A stretch of DNA of 64,000 bases, from NCBI RefSeq assembly GCF_900099995.1, contig NZ_FNCZ01000001.1:124001-188000 (forward strand). The letters run 5' to 3'. Position 1 is the stretch's first letter; every line of letters starts with the position of its first letter. A program made the position numbers and the translations under genes. Under the pieces are notes generated by a model. The model saw only the letters and a list, made by a program, of their open reading frames with translations, was not told the origin of the DNA and made no database searches. The DNA comes from Winogradskyella thalassocola. Its GTDB lineage: Bacteria > Bacteroidota > Bacteroidia > Flavobacteriales > Flavobacteriaceae. Shown here piece after piece: positions 61,423 through 64,000 of this stretch.

Positions 61423-62157
61423 ATGTTAAAAGCAGTAATTGTAGATGATGAGCCAAAAGCTATCCAAAGTTTAATTTGGGAAATCAGCAATTTTAGTGAA
61501 GAAATAGAGGTTATGGCCTCTTTTACGAATCCGGATGAAGCCTTAGCGTATTTAAATTCTAACACACCAGATTGTTTGTTTTTAGATATCCAAATGCCAA
61601 CTATTGGAGGCTTTCAATTTTTAGAGCAACTCAACGCCATTAACTTTGCTGTTGTAATCACCACAGCCTATGACGAATATGCTATCAAAGCTTTAAAACA
61701 CGAAGCTACAGACTACTTATTAAAACCTATAGACTCAGATGATTTAAGAGACTGCATCTCAAAAATAAAAAAACACAGTGATCGCACAATTAACTCCTTA
61801 AAGTTAGAGCGTATGCTCGTTAACTTTAATACACAATTCGATAGAAAAAAGATTACTATTAATACGGATGGAAAATTACTCTTTTTAGATATTGATGATA
61901 TCATTTACATTGAATCTGACGGTAATTATAGTACACTATACTTACAAAATCACAAAAAAATAGTGATCACTAAAAAACTAAAAGAAGTTGATGCTATTTT
62001 ACCAGAGCATTACTTCTTTCGAATTCACAACTCTTACATTATTAACCTTAACAAAATAAAAGCATTTATAAAAAATGAAGGTTACGTTATTATGGATAGT
62101 GATCATAAAATTCCTGTAGCAAGACAACGAAAATCAGATTTTTTAGAAAAATTATAG
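61423..62157 (+). CDS. LytTR-family response regulator
   Basis: A 244-residue regulator. Receiver domain (about 1-120): Asp9-Asp10-Glu11, phosphoacceptor Asp in LFLDIQMP near residue 55, Lys in LLKPI near 104. LytTR DNA-binding domain (about 140-244): DIIYIESDGNYSTLYL and FRIHNSYIINLNKI. It pairs with the histidine kinase gene 3 bp downstream and probably binds the direct repeats upstream of itself. Confidence 0.95.
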   Translation: MLKAVIVDDEPKAIQSLIWEISNFSEEIEVMASFTNPDEALAYLNSNTPDCLFLDIQMPTIGGFQFLEQLNAINFAVVITTAYDEYAIKALKHEATDYLLKPIDSDDLRDCISKIKKHSDRTINSLKLERMLVNFNTQFDRKKITINTDGKLLFLDIDDIIYIESDGNYSTLYLQNHKKIVITKKLKEVDAILPEHYFFRIHNSYIINLNKIKAFIKNEGYVIMDSDHKIPVARQRKSDFLEKL

Positions 62158-62160
62158 TTT

Positions 62161-64000
62161 ATGAAATATTTTTTTACGCATAAACTGATAAGTCTTTGTA
62201 TTCTTTTTTTCCTTTATACGTCTAATGGTTCTGCACAGTCAGCTAGTTTTGAAAATGCCATAAATTATGTTCAAAAAAATAAGCCTTCACAACAAACCAT
62301 AATAGATTCCCTTTTAAAACCCTTTGAACGCGATAGTGTAAAAATGACACGTTTATTAAACATGTCTAAGGAAACATCTTGGTATGAAGGCTCTAGTTAT
62401 GCACTTAACGCATTAGGTGTAATGCAAAGAGATGTTTCTAATTACGATGAATCTCTACTACTTCATGAAGAAGCGGAAACTTACGCCGAAAAAGCAAAAA
62501 GTGACGAGTTAAAAATCATGAGTTTGAATATGATTGGTGTGGTATACAGACGCATGGACATTGTTAAACTTGCATTAGACTACCACACAGAAGCGTTAAA
62601 AATTGCTTATTCCGTTATTACTCCTTCTGAATCAATAACTCGAAGTATAGCCATATCTCAAAACAGTATTGGTAATATTTATCTAGCCTTAAAGCAATAT
62701 GATTTAGCCCTTATCCAATTTAACAAATCACTCAAAATTGAAAAAAAATTCGACAATAAATTGGGGCTTGCCATTAATTATCACAACATTGGTTATGCAG
62801 AAGAAGCAAAAGGTTTTCTAGACACTGCACTCTCTAATTATCAGATATCATTAGATTATAATAATAGTATTGATTCTGAGATTGGTCGTGTTATTTGTTT
62901 TAATAGTATAGGACGTATTTATTTAAAACTAGGCAATTATAAAGATGCAAAACCTATCATTTTAGCCGCATTAGAAAAAGCCCTGAGCATAGATGATCAG
63001 TACTACATTTCAGCTTCATACCTCAACCTTGGTCAATTAGAAACCGAAACAAACCAACTCATATCTGCTGAGCAAAACTTAAAAAAGGCACTCAACATTG
63101 CCAATTCTTATAATTTAAAATCAACTGTTGCTGAGTCGAGCAAATTATTATCTGAAGTTAATCAGAAGAACAATAACTTCAAGGATGCCTTAAAGTATTA
63201 CAAAGATGCTGTTGAAATTGAAAACACCTTTTTAACAGAGCAAAACTTGCAATATGTTAATGACATTGCTATTGAATATGAAAACGAAAATAAAAACAAT
63301 CAAATAAAAGCTTTAGCTCTAGAAAATGAATCCGTGCGTCTACGATTAGAGCGAAATAAACAGATTTTGCTCTACACGTCCCTACTCTTAGGAATTATAG
63401 GTGTCGCACTTTTTATTATCCATAGAACAAAAGCCTTAAGGAGAGATAAACATATATTAACCTTAGAACAAGATATGTTGCGAAGTCAAATGAATCCTCA
63501 TTTTATATTTAACTCCCTAAATTCTATAAAGCTTTATATCATTAATAATGATAAAACTAACGCTGTTTATTACCTCAACAAATTTTCGAAACTCATCCGA
63601 AAGATTTTAATGGCATCAAAGGAAAAAGAGACCTCACTTAATGATGAGCTCGAAACCATGAAGTTATATATGAATATCGAAAACATTCGGTTTTCAAATG
63701 AAATTGATTTCACTATTACAGTAGATCCTTCTATTAATACAGAAATCATAAAATTACCCTCTTTGGTGCTTCAACCTTTTTTAGAAAACTCTTTATGGCA
63801 TGGCTTATCTTCTAAATCTAACAACAAAAAAATAACCTTAAGTGTTAGTAAAAACTCACCTAATTTTATCACTGTTGAAATTATCGATAATGGCATTGGC
63901 AGACTTGCATCAAAAAAAATAAATGACAGAAAACGACTTGAACGAAATTCAGTTGGAATAGATATCACAAAAGCACGATTGGCTAATTTCTCAGAATCAT
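62161..64000 (+). CDS. TPR sensor histidine kinase of the LytS/His_kinase type (cut by window end)
   Basis: The frame runs to the right edge without a stop, giving 613 residues. Signal peptide (ending SNGSAQ), TPR repeats (about 70-380), one membrane helix (about 400-420: ILLYTSLLLGIIGVALFIIH), then the His_kinase domain with phosphoacceptor region QMNPHFIFNSLNSIK and the ATPase N-box (LQPFLENSLWHG) and G1 box (IIDNGIG). The TPR part lies in the periplasm. It is the cognate kinase of the LytTR regulator (3-bp gap). Confidence 0.93.
   Translation, partial: MKYFFTHKLISLCILFFLYTSNGSAQSASFENAINYVQKNKPSQQTIIDSLLKPFERDSVKMTRLLNMSKETSWYEGSSYALNALGVMQRDVSNYDESLLLHEEAETYAEKAKSDELKIMSLNMIGVVYRRMDIVKLALDYHTEALKIAYSVITPSESITRSIAISQNSIGNIYLALKQYDLALIQFNKSLKIEKKFDNKLGLAINYHNIGYAEEAKGFLDTALSNYQISLDYNNSIDSEIGRVICFNSIGRIYLKLGNYKDAKPIILAALEKALSIDDQYYISASYLNLGQLETETNQLISAEQNLKKALNIANSYNLKSTVAESSKLLSEVNQKNNNFKDALKYYKDAVEIENTFLTEQNLQYVNDIAIEYENENKNNQIKALALENESVRLRLERNKQILLYTSLLLGIIGVALFIIHRTKALRRDKHILTLEQDMLRSQMNPHFIFNSLNSIKLYIINNDKTNAVYYLNKFSKLIRKILMASKEKETSLNDELETMKLYMNIENIRFSNEIDFTITVDPSINTEIIKLPSLVLQPFLENSLWHGLSSKSNNKKITLSVSKNSPNFITVEIIDNGIGRLASKKINDRKRLERNSVGIDITKARLANFSES

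Noticed and set aside
1..64000. CRISPR arrays, tRNA or rRNA genes, insertion sequences, prophage
   Set aside because: No regular spaced repeats, cloverleaf-like sequences, rRNA segments, transposase motifs or phage genes were noticed on either strand; a tRNA scan would be a better test than reading by eye.

Overview
The window looks like a chromosomal segment of a marine-type member of the Flavobacteriaceae (Bacteroidota). The DNA is AT-rich. Shine-Dalgarno sequences are mostly missing, and many promoters carry the Bacteroidota -7 element TAnnTTTG. Gene content also fits: SusC/TonB-type receptors with CarboxypepD-like N-termini, Bacteroidota-style lipoproteins, an E1/E2 2-oxoglutarate dehydrogenase pair, TPR histidine kinase/LytTR pairs, and an NrdB with an N-terminal ATP-cone. 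No rRNA, tRNA, CRISPR array, insertion sequence or prophage was seen.

Layout. 1-4530: tail of a possible barrel protein, a secreted CHAT (caspase-like)/TPR protein overlapping a retropepsin-like aspartic protease, a NarL/LuxR-type response regulator, then two short transcription-unit-like blocks, each headed by the same 7-2-7 palindrome; the second encodes a 38-residue membrane peptide. 4549-9300: sucAB and a divergent barrel protein. 9380-24910: a denitrification/copper island made of a clade II nos operon (cytochrome c, fasciclin lipoprotein, nosZ, membrane protein, nosL, nosD, nosF, nosY, lipoprotein), copper-acquisition genes including a NosA/OprC-type receptor, and then nirK (fused to cytochrome c), nirV, sco and a porin. 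24958-30720 (minus strand): an NO-stress block with an Rrf2 regulator, ric, a heme-copper-oxidase-like membrane protein, hemerythrin, a universal stress protein and a flavin-fold protein, next to a polyprenyl synthase. 30790-37680: a TetR-controlled RND efflux operon. 37700-47400: housekeeping genes (aspS, a CLC channel, csp, tadA, dxs, dgt). 47510-56830: a locus that looks phosphate-related (11-bp tandem operator, beta-helix lipoprotein, TonB receptor, PiT transporter with a PhoU-like domain), then an OmpA lipoprotein. 56968-57170: a candidate structured ncRNA. 57507-60608: nrdBA. 61286-64000: a LytTR regulator with a probable own operator and the 5' part of its TPR histidine kinase.

The main integrative observation is regulatory. 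A 16-bp palindrome (consensus aGGAtAAnnTTATCCt) precedes the nos operon, nirK, ric and the rrf2 gene itself, which points to an NsrR-like NO regulon. In the nos and nirK promoters it is followed, at identical spacing, by a Crp/Fnr-type dyad (ATGAT-N4-GTCAT) and a perfect -7 box. Three other regulator genes (NarL-type, TetR, LytTR) also lie beside dyads or direct repeats with the geometry expected for their family. No canonical NO reductase gene is visible. The most novel-looking cassette is the CHAT protease/retropepsin/response-regulator group at the left end.
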